From Paramyrothecium sp. XJ0827 (lineage: Eukaryota > Ascomycota > Sordariomycetes > Hypocreales > Stachybotryaceae): 64,000 nucleotides of DNA. The position numbers were made by a program, and so were the translations under genes. Each line of letters starts with the position of its first letter. The first letter of the stretch is position 1. Below, piece after piece: positions 1 through 12,925 of the stretch. The DNA lies in NCBI GenBank assembly GCA_020881915.1, contig JAJFPB010000001.1, forward strand, positions 1,922,001 to 1,986,000, written 5' to 3'. The notes under the pieces were generated by a model, which was not told the origin of the DNA, made no database searches, and was given only the letters and a program-made list of their open reading frames with translations.

Positions 1-1985
1 GTCGATACCATGCCTTTTCTGCTGGTCTGGTCATTGGTGGCAAGAGTTTGAGAGAGGAAGCCGAGCGCCTGGATCGAATGAACATTCTAGTCTGCACCCC
101 GGGCCGTATGCTGCAGCATCTGGATCAGACCGCTGGCTTGGACGTGAACAACCTGCAGGTGCTTGTCATGGATGAAGCTGATCGAATCATGGACATGGGC
201 TTCCAGTCCGCTGTCGATGCGCTCATCGAGCACATTCCCAAGCAGCGACAGACGCTCATGTTCAGCGCTACCCAAAGCAAGAAGGTTTCGGATCTGGCCC
301 GTCTCAGCCTCAAGGACCCCGAGTACGTGTCTGTACATGAGGCCGCTGTCTCAGCCACGCCGACCAATTTGCAACAGCATTACCTTATCACACCACTTCC
401 CGACAAGATCGATATGCTTTACGGATTTATCAAAGCTAATGTGAAGAGCAAAATTATCGTTTTCCTCAGTTCGGGCAAACAAGTTCGTTTCGTCTACGAA
501 AGTTTTCGCCATCTACAGCCCGGTATCCCACTTCTCCACCTCCACGGCAGGCAGAAGCAGGTTGCCCGCATGGAGATTACCTCCAGATTCACGTCCGCCA
601 AACACTCCTGTTTATTTGCTACGGATGTTGTGGCCCGTGGTATTGACTTCCCGGCCGTGGACTGGGTTATTCAGGCGGACTGTCCTGAGGATGCAGACAC
701 ATACATCCACCGAGTAGGCCGAACTGCCCGATACCAGAACAACGGTCGCGCTGTGCTCTTCCTTGAACCAAGCGAAGAGCAGGGCATGCTGAAGAGACTG
801 GAACAGAAGAAAATCCCTATTCAAAAGGTTAACGTCAAGGAGAAGAAGAAGAGGGATATCAAGAATCAACTACAAAACATGTGCTTCCAAAATCCCGACC
901 TAAAGTATCTCGGCCAGAAGGCCTTCATCAGTTACACTCGATCTGTGCACTTGCAGAGAGACAAGGAGGTCTTTAAGCTCGACAAGCTGGATCTCGACGG
1001 CTTTGCCGCAAGCATGGGTCTCCCCGGTACTCCACAAATCAAGCTGCGGAAGGGTGACGATATCAAGCGCATCAAGAACGCCCCACGAGCGGGCATGTCA
1101 AGTGGCTCTGAGTCTGAGGAGGCTGAGGACGGAACAAAGAAGCCAAAGAAGAAGAACGAGGTCCGCACCAAGTACGACAAGATGTTTGAGCGAACAAACC
1201 AGGACGTTCTCTCAAGTCACTACTCAAAATTGGTGCTTGATGGTGAACAGAAAGAGGGAGCTAGCGACGACGATGATGACGATGATTTCTTGGCAGTCAA
1301 GAGGCGGCTGAACGATGACGATCTCGACGAAGAGTCCAAGAAGGCCAACATCAGCGCACCAAAGATCATTACCGGCCTCGGCGGCGACGATCCTTATGTC
1401 GTGGACTCAAAACGACGAGAAAAGGCCCTCAAGTCGAAGAAGAAGATGCTCAAGTTCAAGGGCAACCCGTCCAAACTCGTGTTCGACGAAGACGGCAATT
1501 CCCATGAAGTCTACGAGTTGCAAGATGAGGACGACTTCAAGCAAGCTGGTACGGCAGAGGAGCAACGGCGGAAGTTCCTCGAGAGCGAGGCGGTCCGCGT
1601 CCGCGAGGCCGACGTCGACGACAAGCAGCTCGCCCGCCAACGCAAGCGCGAGAAGCGCGAGAAGCGCAAGGCCAGGGAAGCCGCCGAACGCAACGGCGAC
1701 GACTCGGACGAGGCGCCGCAGCTGCAGAGCGTCGGCGACGGCGAAGACCCGCTCGCCCTGCTGCGGTCGCTGCCCGTCGCCGGCGGAGGCCGCGACGACG
1801 ACTCGTCCGACGGGGCGGAGGAGCCCCCCAAGAAGAGGAGCAAGAAGTGGTTCGAGGACAAGGACGACGAGGAGGAGGACAAGCGCAGCAGGAAGAAGCG
1901 CAAGGGCAAGGTCATCGAGATGGACGAGGAACCCGAGACGCTGGAGGACTTGGAGGCCCTGGCGACGGGCCTGCTGGATGGATGA
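1..1985 (+). CDS. dbp4: ATP-dependent RNA helicase Dbp4/Hca4, 5'-truncated by window edge
   Basis: DEAD-box RNA helicase of the small-subunit processome, which acts in the nucleolus on U14 snoRNA release and 18S rRNA maturation (family knowledge). The frame is open from base 3 with no start in the window, so the N-terminal Q-motif/Walker A part lies to the left. Visible motifs are the DEAD box ([13 protein letters not shown]), the SAT motif (FSATQ), the helicase C-terminal domain with HRVGRTAR, then a DUF4217-type region ([18 protein letters not shown]). A long lysine/aspartate-rich tail with acidic runs ends the protein, as in Dbp4. At least 660 residues are present and the reading frame is intact. 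It is convergent with the SUN-protein gene. Confidence 0.93.
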   Translation, partial: RYHAFSAGLVIGGKSLREEAERLDRMNILVCTPGRMLQHLDQTAGLDVNNLQVLVMDEADRIMDMGFQSAVDALIEHIPKQRQTLMFSATQSKKVSDLARLSLKDPEYVSVHEAAVSATPTNLQQHYLITPLPDKIDMLYGFIKANVKSKIIVFLSSGKQVRFVYESFRHLQPGIPLLHLHGRQKQVARMEITSRFTSAKHSCLFATDVVARGIDFPAVDWVIQADCPEDADTYIHRVGRTARYQNNGRAVLFLEPSEEQGMLKRLEQKKIPIQKVNVKEKKKRDIKNQLQNMCFQNPDLKYLGQKAFISYTRSVHLQRDKEVFKLDKLDLDGFAASMGLPGTPQIKLRKGDDIKRIKNAPRAGMSSGSESEEAEDGTKKPKKKNEVRTKYDKMFERTNQDVLSSHYSKLVLDGEQKEGASDDDDDDDFLAVKRRLNDDDLDEESKKANISAPKIITGLGGDDPYVVDSKRREKALKSKKKMLKFKGNPSKLVFDEDGNSHEVYELQDEDDFKQAGTAEEQRRKFLESEAVRVREADVDDKQLARQRKREKREKRKAREAAERNGDDSDEAPQLQSVGDGEDPLALLRSLPVAGGGRDDDSSDGAEEPPKKRSKKWFEDKDDEEEDKRSRKKRKGKVIEMDEEPETLEDLEALATGLLDG

Positions 1986-2374
1986 GGCCCTGTCGATACC
2001 CCGTGAGGCGAGGACAGGCTGCCTCGCGCCTCTTGTCTGCGTGCGCTGTGTTGCGCTCTGCATCGTTCATGTCATCATTTGTTTATATAGCGTTTCCAAA
2101 AAGATATTTACCGACTGTAAAAACGCATTGCATTGCGGAGCCCTTCCAACACCTGTGCTTTCAAAACCGTAAAGTACTACATAAAAAGCCCTTCACTCTA
2201 CAATAAATTTGCGCGACGAAGACAGGAATACACAAACAACGCGTGGGGATATATCGAAGAAGCCGCATGCAAGCCCTCCAACGCCAAGCCTTCCCAAGAC
2301 CACATTTCAACCATTTTCGAAATCCCCCTATATCTCTCTCTCTTTTTTCCTTCGATCCCATTGAACGTGCACGT
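1986..2374. other. Convergent 3' UTR interval
   Basis: This interval separates the dbp4 stop (+) from the stop of the SUN gene (-). Apart from the AATAAA at 2202 and pyrimidine runs near 2330-2350 I see nothing in it. Confidence 0.6.
2202..2207 (+). terminator. Candidate poly(A) signal of dbp4
   Basis: AATAAA occurs 217 nt after the dbp4 stop codon, inside the 389-bp convergent interval. Fungal poly(A) signals are loose, so this is only a candidate. Confidence 0.35.
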
Positions 2375-5300
2375 CTACTTGAGCAGCTCCTTAACCGTGA
2401 CTTGGCGCCCGTACAGCCTCACCCTGTAGAAACACGTGTGGTCCACGTCGCCAACGTTGGTCAGCGCGCGCACAATCACCTGGTCCGTCTCCACGCCCAG
2501 CGCCACGAGCTCCGGGTTGAGCTGGTGCACGTGCACGCCGTCGTTCTTCGCGCCCTTGTAGGCGAACCTCCCGATGCGCACGAAGCGCTCGTGGAAGGGG
2601 GCCAGGCGCGGCGCGCCCGCGCCGCTGTCGCCCTCGTAGCGCGGAAAGTGCGTGTGCGAGAAGCTGCGCGCTGCTTCGCGGACGGCGGGGTCGGCGATGT
2701 ACGCCCATATCTCCATCTGGCGCGGCGCCGCGCCGGGGTCCGTCGTGGCGCCCGGTAGAATGTGCTCGACAACGACGGTGCGCGGCATGATGTAGTGTCC
2801 CAACTGAATGGATAAGCTGGCGCCCGGGCGGCCCTGAGACGAGTCGCGAGCGTGCGCGCCGCACCAACAATCGCCTTCATCAAACCACGGCATAAGAGCG
2901 GCAATATGCGGCGGTGGGCTGACGGCAAGCAGTCCCTTCTTCAGGGTGTCGGCGATGGCCGCAGGTTTCTGCGGCTTCTTCGTCACGTATTTGTACGTAA
3001 CGGACGAGAGACTAGGGTCGATGGTAGCGCCAGCTCCGATGCCGAAGAAGTTGACCTGGTTCTTGAGCTCCTCGTCCCAATGGCCACGGATCTTGCCTTT
3101 GGCCATGGCAGCGAGATTCAGGTCGGCGATAGACTTGCGCACCAATCCATCGACAAGCTCCGTAGTCTCGGCGCGCGTCATGCCCCTAGGAACTTTTCCA
3201 ACCGCCATGTCGACTGTGTCGCGGATGAGCTGCTCGAGCTGCGGCTGGTGCTCCTGAAGCTGCGCCCTGATCTCAGCTCTGTGGGCAGAGAACTCGTTCT
3301 GTAGGTGTCGCAAGAACTCAGCACGAGTGACGACTGAGCCACTGGGGCGTTCACCGCTTTCGGAGTTCTTCAGCAGTTTCTCGACGCGCGCGAGCATCTC
3401 TTTGTCCGATTTGCTCGACAGGACCTTCTCGAACTGGGGTCCCAGGATCTTCGCAATCTTTCCATCGTTGCTCTTGACCCAAGACTCCCATGAGTTGGCC
3501 CATTTCTTCTCGATGTTGTCTTCGGCCTGCTGCACGTTCGAGCTAAGTTTCGTCGCGAAGGCCGGGTCCTTGGCCAGCCGAGAGGCAACAGCTTGCCATT
3601 GCTTCTCCGATGCGACTTCAAAAGCGCTGCCTTTCCTGTCAAGGGAAAGAAAAGCGCCATCCTCAACAAGCAGATCTCGTAGCGCGTGCCAGAACTCCTG
3701 CTCGATGACAAGCTTGCCTTTGCGCCTTTCCATGTGTACGATCTTGGGTACGACCTTTTCCAGTTTCTTCAGCGAAGCTTCGTGCAGACTCTCAGTCTTC
3801 TGCATGCGCTGTATCTCACGCTCATATTTGTTGAGCAGGGTTTGGAGCTGCGCACGGTCGAGATCGTCAAGATTGCTTAGTTCCGGGAGGTCATCCCAGC
3901 GACTTGATCGAGGCCAAGATGGTGACGGCCAAGAGAATATCGGCATGTGGTTGTTGATGTTGTCCACAACTCCTTTAAGATTGGGCCAGGAAAAGTCTCT
4001 TGGCCCTGAAAGCGTGTTCGAGTCGATGTTTTGACAGAAGTGAAGGAGATTCCAGAAAAGGAAAGGAACTGCCGCCGCGACCGCGACCGCCAGCAGAAAC
4101 TTCGGTGCAATCGTCCTCAGTATTGACAAATAGCGTTGTGTGTCTGCAGTCCACATGCCGTGGATGAGATTCTTGAATCTTTCGAGCAGACGTGGGAAAA
4201 AAGCGCCGAATATGCTTTCAAACAGCCAGACTATGGCACGGACATATGTGAGAGGATTGAGTAGCTGCCACATGTCTATTCTTTCATCATCCATCAAATG
4301 ATGATCGACATCTTCGTCATCTACATCGTTGTCGAACTCGAAACCGTTCTCGCGTGGTGGTGCGGCCTGGAAAAGAGAGAGCGGCGGTCGTGACTTCAGC
4401 CACGTCCACCTCTGTTCCCATCTTTCGCGCCGTTCTTGCGCGGCTTGTTCCCGCTGCTCTTTGGCTCTCTGTTTCTGAGCTCTGGTCCGCTCCGCCCTTG
4501 CGCGAGCTCGCTCCTCGCGGGCAGCTTGGGCTTCCGCTTCTTCGATATCTCTCTGCATAGCGGCGTCTTGCTCGCTTGCGTCTGTGGGAAATAGTCCACG
4601 ATTCTCTCGTGATTTGCGAGAGTTTTCCCGCGCGCTGCGGGCGCTTCGTAGGTTGTTCTTATCAGCCATAATCGAATTGCGGGTAGCAGCAATATTATCT
4701 CCATTGCCTTGGTCAGTCCGCCTCTCGGTATCGCTGTCTAAAGAGAAGAGCGGCTTCCGGGGACGTCTGTTCTCTCTTAGGAGGTTTTCATTCTCATCTG
4801 GTTCTTCTCCAGCTCTAGACGCTCCCCTCGCTGGATTTCGTCTCAAAGCCGGAGTGTTGATGCTTTGTGGTAGCGCCGATGTACGACTGCGTTCTATTTC
4901 CTGTTGCTGTTCATGCATCCCTGATCGTGAAGTGTGGACGTTGCGCGCCGGACTCGTGCCTCTGTCTTCTGGCGCAGCTGGCGATAACGTTTGATCTCTT
5001 GAACGATTTTGCAGGCCTGCAGCAGGAGGAGCTAGGAACGGGGCTTTCGCAGTGACGCCGCTAGATAAGGAGGGCAAATGATTATCTGGAGCGATAGCAG
5101 CGCCCGGGGACGATATTATCGTCGCATCTCCATAGAAAGAGCTCTCCGTAGCAAAGCTTCGCGTGTCATCGGGAAGATCCAGTTCTTGAAGCGAGTTTGG
5201 CACGACTGTTGGATTAAGACGGTCAGCAAGCGGAGATGTAGTTGTGGGCAAATGGCGACGTACGAAGTGCATCGGATGCCCCGAATCGGCGGGGCGGGGG

Positions 5301-5639
5301 CGGCATGGAAGCTCCAGCAAGTTCATCCTCATCTAGTTCACGGTGTCTTGAGCTCTGTTGTGCCATCTCCTGCTCCACTTGGGTTTCCTCTTCGTCCTGC
5401 CGTATGAGAGCGTCGCGAAGTGCGCTGCCAAGATCCATGACTTGACCTCTGGCCAGGTTCCTTCCCGGCCGTGCAGGCATTGGCTCAACTCCGGCTCCAT
5501 AGGAATACTGCCTCCTCGAGCTTGGAGTTCCTTGGAGCTCGGGCATATGTGGGCGCTGTAAGTTAGGCGCGGGTGATCCTGTCTCAGGCTCGCGACTGGG
5601 GGCTCTAGAGCCTCGACGATGAGACACTCGAGGTGGCAT
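2375..5639 (-). CDS. SUN-domain (Sad1/UNC-84) nuclear envelope protein
   Basis: Two exons, 5639-5264 and 5205-2375, give 1068 residues. The 58-nt intron has GTACGT, a GCTGAC branch site and CAACAG, and removing it joins the frames as ...DAL-LVPNS.... The N-terminal ~480 residues are disordered and charged, with an Arg/Glu/Ala coiled coil near 340-385. A transmembrane segment (FLLAVAVAAAVPFLFW) lies near 492-514. A coiled coil follows near 565-610, and a C-terminal SUN domain starts at about 845 (NQVNFFGIGAGATIDPSL) and ends at the stop. SUN proteins sit in the inner nuclear membrane and bind KASH partners in the perinuclear space, linking chromatin or the spindle pole body to the cytoskeleton. 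The order TM, coiled coil, SUN matches the family. The protein is much longer than yeast Sad1, mainly through its N-terminal region. Confidence 0.88.
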
Positions 5640-7157
5640 TATGAAAGCGGTTTGGGTTTTGCGAAATTAAGTGTGTTGAGGTATGATGGGCGAAGCTCTG
5701 GATGAGGCGGTGGGCGGAGCGGTTGTGAGCCGGCGTCGAGTTATAAGGCCGGGGCTTGAGTATCAACAAAGAGCATCTTGGTGGCTGGGTTGGAAACGGA
5801 CCGTGACCACAGCACGGCCCGTGAGCGTCGTAAAATTAGCAATCAAGGGATTTTGAGCTCTTCCGACTCCGATCGATATTTTCTCAGACTTGGAACATGA
5901 AATCGTCGTCATTTGCAGCACGAGTTGGGTTGAACAGCTTCGCGGTAGAGGTATGCCAAAGTCGTGTCGCGCCCGAAGTTTAGGCGGCTTTTGATGTTCA
6001 CAGGACGGTCTTGATGCGCGTACCGGGATTGCCAGATTGACGTTGCGCGAATCACGTGAGCATCGTCCATCTCCGCTGGCTACCTACCCTGGATAAGAAG
6101 GGAGTCGGGAAATGTTGACGAAAGAATCCTTACCTGGAAGCAGGCATTCTAGTTAGCCCTTAATGAAGTGGATGTTCAGTCGCGCTTATTGCTTGCTGAA
6201 CTTGTAAATGCGCTACGTGATATTCATGTGGCAACTGGGAAATAGTCTATCGTAGGGATTTTGCGACGTGGGTTTCTTTGTCTCAGCCACTCAATCGGTG
6301 GCAGCTAGCCGTCAGAGCACTAACGAAACAAGAAACAGACTAATAATCGGTGGAGAAGAAATGGAGAGCCGTGTTCGGACGATGATGGCTGTGAATACTT
6401 GAATGGTGAGATAACAAAAGAGGCATTTACGTCCATGAGTTATTTCGATTCGATTCATATATACACCTGATTCGCATGCCACTTCAGTAAATCGACGTTT
6501 CAAGATCTAGGCAAGGTCTGGCTGCGCCGCCCGTCGTAAACTTGCGCAAACAACTTCTCTCGCCGTATGACTCGTTCTGAGATGCGCTGATTGATAATCT
6601 GCGGCACGGCAGAAGTACAGAAACCGGGATATAGCCATTTAACGAGCATTCCAAAACAGAAAACTAGCAGCCGTTAAGGCAGTCTAACACAACATCGTAT
6701 TGTTGACCGCCTCCAACTAGCAACCAATCCAGATTAACGTCACGCCAAGGTGGCGCAGACGAACCTGCGTTTGGCTCAGTGCAGGTTGCATTAGCAGTCC
6801 GATCCCCTGCCGACATCCCCGAACAGCGACGCAACTGGGGCCGTCCAACCAGGGACCCATCGGTATTTTATTTTCAGCAGCGGCGGCGTCAGCGTCGAAC
6901 TCTTAGCCCAAGGCCCATAAACACGGGGGCCAGGGAGGGTGAGGGGGGGGGGAGCTACTTTTTTTGTTGCCCCTCAACATCGTATGCTGCCCCTCACCCA
7001 TTGACTCCAAAAACCTCCCAACCGCGAAACTGCCTTAATTGCTACCCCGCCATCCATCGCCATCGCCTCTCCCCTTTTTTCCTTTTTCCAACCTTGCAAA
7101 ACACCACAGGCAACATACACACATTTACGAACCGCAACCCCTCTATACCCTAATAAA
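5640..7157. other. Divergent intergenic region, SUN gene / GAL10
   Basis: About 1.5 kb between two divergent starts. On the GAL10 side there is a CCAAT box at 6724-6728, a run of ten G at 6943-6952, and a strongly pyrimidine-rich leader at about 7035-7095, typical of a fungal 5' UTR. No convincing coding sequence was seen. Confidence 0.5.
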
Positions 7158-8518
<1,361 letters not shown>

Positions 8519-8700
8519 GCGACACTTCGGTAGTGGGCTTGAGTGTAATGCCCCAAAACTAGCATGGTAATTTGATAGCGAAAAGGAGGGCTTGGACATA
8601 GGATTTCAATATGCGGAAATTTGCCTTTCTACAATTAGAGAAAAGAACAACATCATTATAGAGCGATAAATTTTTTCAATTCTTTAATATGAAGAGTGAT

Positions 8701-10104
8701 TTAATCACACTTGATAAGGAGCTTGCCTGTCGTCTTTCTGCTTTCAATATCCGTGTGTGCGCTGCCTGCGTCGGCCAGGTCGTACACCTTGTGAATCAAA
8801 ATCTCGAGCTTCTTGGACGCCACCAAGTCGAACAGCTCGGTCGTGTACTTCTCCCAGTCTGCGCGATCGGCAAGGTAGCCGAAAAGGGTGGGGCGCACGA
8901 GCTTGACGTTCTTGGCACTTAGATCGAGGAGGTTGACGGGAGGAACGGCTCCAGACTGAGGAGGGAGGTTAGTCAACGTGTGCTTAGTTTTGGACGGAAT
9001 AAAGCTCTAAGTAGAATAGGAACTGAGATGTTCACTTACGGCATTGCCAAAGGAGACAAGGTGGCCTTTCAAGGCAATCATTTTCAGATCGGCCTCGAAC
9101 GTAGCTTTACCAACACCATCGAGGATTGCATCAATACCGTGGCCATTGGTGATCTCGTTGACCTTGGCGACCACATCGTCGTTTGAGTTAATGGTCCACT
9201 CGGCGCCGTGCTTGCGGGCCAGCGCACATTTCTCCTCCGTGCTCGCCGTGCCAATGACCTTGGCCCCCAGTGCTCGCAGCATCTGCACCAACAGGATGCC
9301 CACGCCGCCGGCTGCCGCATGCACCAGCGTCCACTGGCCGGGCTGGACGTTGGCGGCTTCGCGGATCAGCGTCAACGCTGTCAGGCCCTGCAGCATCGCG
9401 GCAGCGGCCTCCTCGAGCGACACGCCGTCGGGCACGGGGAGCACCTTTTCAGCGGGCACGGCGACGTACTCCGCGTACGAGCCAACGCTCATGTACACGA
9501 CGCGGGTGCCGGGGGCCAAGGCGCCGCCAACGGAGGAGTGTGCCTCGACGACCTCGCCAGAGCCTTCGCGGCCGAGGGTCAGAGGCAGGCTGGGGGCCTT
9601 GTACAGACCAGACCGGAAATAGGTGTCGATGTAGTTGACACCGGCGAAGCGGTTGCGGATGAGAACGTGTCCATCGGGCACCGGCGAGGGCACGGGGATG
9701 TCGTTGTGCTCGAGGACCTCGACGCCGCCGGTGCGGGAGAACTGCACGGCCTTCATGGTCTTGGGGACGGGCGACATGGTGGCGGTTGAGAAGAATCTCC
9801 GATGAGTGTTGGATGCGAGACTGGGCAATCGCGTGTCACGATCAAACGTGAAGCTATGAAATGGACGAGCTCGGGGTGAGGTGGAGGGTTGAATGGTGAT
9901 GAGCGGGGCTCTGCAGCTCGTGGAGCGAAGCTGTGGAGGGGCTGCCGATGACGTGCCGGAGACGCTCGGCCTATATAGGAAAGCGCCCTTCCCGGGACGC
10001 CGACGCAGAAGCCCGCAGCCTGAGCTATAGATCCGATCTCGCATTGTTTGTCCTTGAGAACATCGGAGGTGAAAGGCCGGTCGTTTTGGTATTTGTAAGC
10101 TCAT
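8701..10104 (-). CDS. Zeta-crystallin-like NADPH:quinone oxidoreductase (MDR family), possible mitochondrial leader
   Basis: Two exons, 10104-9040 and 8955-8701, flank an 84-nt intron (GTAAGT, TGACTAAC branch site, CTCAG). The longest reading gives 439 residues. Starting at the internal ATG at 9777 gives 330 residues, the normal family length. The core starts MSPVPKTMKAVQF and carries the MDR fold: GVNYIDTYFRSG, the catalytic-domain segment LGREGSGEV, and the nucleotide-binding AAAGGVG. It lacks the zinc ligands of alcohol dehydrogenases, as expected for one-electron quinone reductases. The in-frame 109-residue extension is Arg/Ser-rich and ends HRRFFSTATM, which resembles a mitochondrial presequence. 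However, a TATA-like sequence lies inside it, so the true start is uncertain. It is convergent with GAL10. Confidence 0.88.
9970..9979 (-). promoter_or_regulatory. TATA-like palindrome inside the quinone reductase leader
   Basis: CCTATATAGG is palindromic and lies 191-200 nt upstream of the internal ATG at 9777, within the in-frame extension. It could drive a short transcript that encodes only the 330-residue form. Confidence 0.35.
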
Positions 10105-10436
10105 AAGCAGACCCCAGCTCCAGCTAGCCGTGTTCCCAAGGTGCAGCTACGACAGTGTGGGGAAGCCCGGGATTCAGCGAGTGGGGGTCAATACCGCCTA
10201 ATGACAGCTCCCCTTCGCGCCCTCAGTTCAGTACCAAATCTTTACAAGTCCGAAAATGAATCAAATCCTTTGCTATTGAACAACAATGTAATTTTGGCGA
10301 GGAAAACATGACAGAATAATGGTTCGCCTAACTATTGTTCTACTGAATCCTGAAGAAAAGGGTTCTTCATCTTTCTAAGGACATTTCTGGGCCCCGTAGC
10401 CGCTCCTCTACAGGTCAATCTTGATATGTCTCCAAT
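10105..10436. other. Intergenic interval, tandem minus-strand genes
   Basis: About 330 bp between the TTL-like stop and the quinone reductase gene. It must hold the 3' UTR of the former and the promoter of the latter. I recognise no site. Confidence 0.4.
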
Positions 10437-11702
10437 CTACCATGTCCATATCCCATTAATGTTACTCTGCCCAAATTTCTCGTCAAGCACTTCAACCATG
10501 GAGTCATGGACTGGTTTATCCACAGGTATCCTATCCCCCAATGTCTCTTTCAGTGCTCTGTAAACTACTGCATCCATCAGTCTGTTGGACAGTTTTTTGT
10601 CATTGTACGCAGGACCGCTATTCACTTCTAGTAACCAAGCAGAGCCAGAGGTGTCGATGAGAAAATCCAACCCGAATATCTCGAAAGACCCATCCACCAC
10701 GTTGAATCTCGAGGGCATGGTCCTGGCTCCTGCCAAGAAGATCTCAGCCGTTATTTGACAGATTTGTTCGAAGACTTGTCCTTTCCAAGCCAAGGGCATC
10801 AGGTCCTCTTCAACGTCCCAGAAGTGTTGCGTCCGAGTTGTCCCATGGATGGACGTATTTGTCAGATGCGAGTACGGGTCCTTGGCAACCCAGGGTGGCT
10901 GGTAGCTCTTTGACGCCACGAGGACGAGCATTTCGCGGTAAACAAAGACCTTGAGACGCCCAAAGCCCATGGCATATGAGCGGATGTGAAACTTTCTCCC
11001 CTGAATCGTTCTTGGAGACATGATGTACTTTTGAGCCACGAACTTGCGTAGCGCCGAGCTTGGTACAGAGGAGGTGGCGATTGTCTCCTCACCGGCGTCA
11101 TCCTCTACATCTTCAATTGACTGCAAACAGCGACCGAGCTCGTCTTTCGTACTGAAAAGTTGGATCCCATAGCCACAATCGCACATTGCTGGCTTCAGGA
11201 TCCACCATTCTCGATCACATGGTTCCTTGGTCTCATTGAGCTCCATCGAATCGCAAAGATCAGCAGAATCAGCCTCTGCCAATGAATCTTCGAGCCATTC
11301 GGCATAATCCATCTCGAGCGCAACAGTGGTCGGGATGTGACCCTTGAGAATGGTGTTCTCACGTTTGGCCATCCAATAGTTCCCGACGCCAGCAAGATAG
11401 TCCTTGCGTGCGAGAGCATCCACATTGGGAAAGGCATTGATAAGGGAGAATTTGCCAGATTGGAAATGAAGATTGAAGGCATCTAGATTTCCCCAATCAT
11501 GGCAAGGAAACTGAATCAAGTGGTCTTTGCCTGCAGGAAAATCGGCTAGCGTCTTAATAAACACAATTTCTGGAAGCCGTGCTGATAGGAAGACTTTGAC
11601 ACGCTTGTTGATCCAGTCATTGCTACTTTTGATATACGCGTAGAACTTCCGCACCTGAGAGATGCCGTCATCAGCACTAGTCTCCTGGCAGTCGACTGTC
11701 AT
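10437..11702 (-). CDS. Tubulin-tyrosine ligase family protein (Pby1/TTL-like)
   Basis: A single exon of 421 residues if it starts at the ATG at 11702 (MTVDCQETSADDG). The frame is open upstream to an ATG at 11828, but that stretch looks non-homologous. A GTAATC...CTTAG segment just before the chosen start could be a 5'-UTR intron. The TTL ATP-grasp core is visible: REWWILKPAMCDCGYGIQLFS, RKFHIRSYAMGFGRLKVFVYREM, the LTNTSIHGT segment and the metal/ATP motif WLLEVNSGPAYND. The family ligates amino acids to proteins; in yeasts the relative Pby1 associates with P-bodies. The N-terminal 80 residues diverge from the usual fungal TTL sequences I know, so the substrate cannot be stated. Confidence 0.8.
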   Translation of the reverse strand: MTVDCQETSADDGISQVRKFYAYIKSSNDWINKRVKVFLSARLPEIVFIKTLADFPAGKDHLIQFPCHDWGNLDAFNLHFQSGKFSLINAFPNVDALARKDYLAGVGNYWMAKRENTILKGHIPTTVALEMDYAEWLEDSLAEADSADLCDSMELNETKEPCDREWWILKPAMCDCGYGIQLFSTKDELGRCLQSIEDVEDDAGEETIATSSVPSSALRKFVAQKYIMSPRTIQGRKFHIRSYAMGFGRLKVFVYREMLVLVASKSYQPPWVAKDPYSHLTNTSIHGTTRTQHFWDVEEDLMPLAWKGQVFEQICQITAEIFLAGARTMPSRFNVVDGSFEIFGLDFLIDTSGSAWLLEVNSGPAYNDKKLSNRLMDAVVYRALKETLGDRIPVDKPVHDSMVEVLDEKFGQSNINGIWTW

Positions 11703-12279
11703 ACTAAGCTCGTTGACGGGCAGTACAATAAGAATTAAGGCTGAAGAGGAATTGATTACCAAAAATTGTGGCACTATCGTGAACAAGGAACGCAAAACTG
11801 TACAGCAAAACTCGAAGCTTTTGTACATGATTGAAAAGTCTTTCTGTACAGGAATGGTCCTTGTGTAGACCTGATAAGTCTGGGAGCCCTCCCTTCGAAG
11901 TGACAGTGCATCACTGATCGCATGACGACCGTGCAGTGGCGCATCTATTGAATAGATGAATGGACCACAAAGTGATCCAACACAATCAAGTGACCAAATA
12001 ATACCCTGGTAATCGGCTGCTCACGACGTAAGGGATAAGTAGTAAATGCATTATTCGGGCGAGAACAATCCAATAAAATCTAGCCTTGTCAGAGGATGGT
12101 AGGGAGCTCATTTTTGAAACAAAGAAGCCTTCTTTCAACGGTTTATTCAGCCCTGACAAGGAATTTGGGATGGCCGTCATTGTCAGATTTAGCTCTCGCA
12201 CTAATCAATGTAAGGGCAACAAAAAAACAACGTCCAGGACCAGGTTTATACATTAACAAAGTAGGCAATTATCGTCTCT

Positions 12280-12302
12280 ACAGTACAGTACAGTACAGTA
12301 CA
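12280..12302. repeat. TACAG microsatellite
   Basis: Between four and five tandem copies of the 5-nt unit TACAG are read directly from the sequence. Confidence 0.85.
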
Positions 12303-12569
12303 TCACTTGATTTCTCCGAATACCCGGTAATCCTGGTGGACTCACCACAGCGGGGAGATTAGTCCGCCCAGGACTATTAGTGTGTCAAGCAATCATAAGC
12401 AGCTTGCTTTTGCTAGCAATGAAACCTAAAAATGATCTAGGACCATTATGATGTCTGTGAAACTTATATGGGGAGAAGGCTGGTTGACATGATCGAGAAT
12501 AACCACACTGATAAATGTCCATTAATATTGGATTCTTAAATTGTTCTTATTCCTTCCTCGGCCATACTG

Positions 12570-12585
12570 TATATATATATATATA
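12570..12585. repeat. TA dinucleotide run
   Basis: Eight TA units occur between two ordinary AT-rich stretches. Confidence 0.85.
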
Positions 12586-12824
12586 CATGATCATTTCTTG
12601 CAATGTGCTCTTGGTCGTATCCTGTTCGTACTTGGGTCGGCAAATCGAAACAAGAATTTGGCCGTTTGGCTTTCTGGAGGAGATTTGAGGAAAGGCACAG
12701 TATATAGTTTCAGCCAAGGCAGTATCCCCCAAATGTAAGCGATACGGAGTAATTGATGATGCGAAATGTTGTTTATACTGACTGGGAAGAGGGAAAAGAA
12801 AACTGGTGATGGCTGAAAACCAGC

Positions 12825-12829
12825 AAAAA
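12825..12829 (-). terminator. RNA polymerase III terminator of tRNA-His
   Basis: Five T on the minus strand start 5 nt after the tRNA 3' end, as expected for Pol III termination. Confidence 0.75.
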
Positions 12830-12833
12830 TGAA

Positions 12834-12925
12834 TGCCACGGGGCGGAATCGAACCGCCGTTTTCAGTGCACATTAAGCTTGCGGTGGGCCACAAACTGAT
12901 GTCCTAACCACTAGACGACCATGGC
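12834..12925 (-). tRNA. tRNA-His (GTG) with a 20-nt intron
   Basis: On the minus strand a full cloverleaf can be drawn. The acceptor stem is GCCATGG against CCGTGGC with discriminator A. The D arm holds TAGTGGTTAGG. The anticodon stem is TCAGT against ACTGA, with U33 before anticodon GTG (12892-12890). The T arm is GGCGG-TTCGATT-CCGCC and doubles as the B box. The anticodon loop is interrupted after position 37 by 20 nt (12888-12869), the canonical position of nuclear tRNA introns removed by the tRNA splicing endonuclease. The mature length is 72 nt, normal for tRNA-His before G-1 addition. A T5 terminator follows. Confidence 0.9.

Larger units (their letters stand above)
11703..12833. other. 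Intergenic interval upstream of the TTL-like gene
   Basis: Relatively AT-rich. It contains a TACAG microsatellite (12280-12302) and a TA run (12570-12585). No coding sequence is supported. Confidence 0.4.

Noticed and set aside
1407..2063. 218-codon minus-strand open frame opposite dbp4
   Set aside because: Low-complexity Leu/Val/Arg translation of the acidic/basic dbp4 tail; no features.
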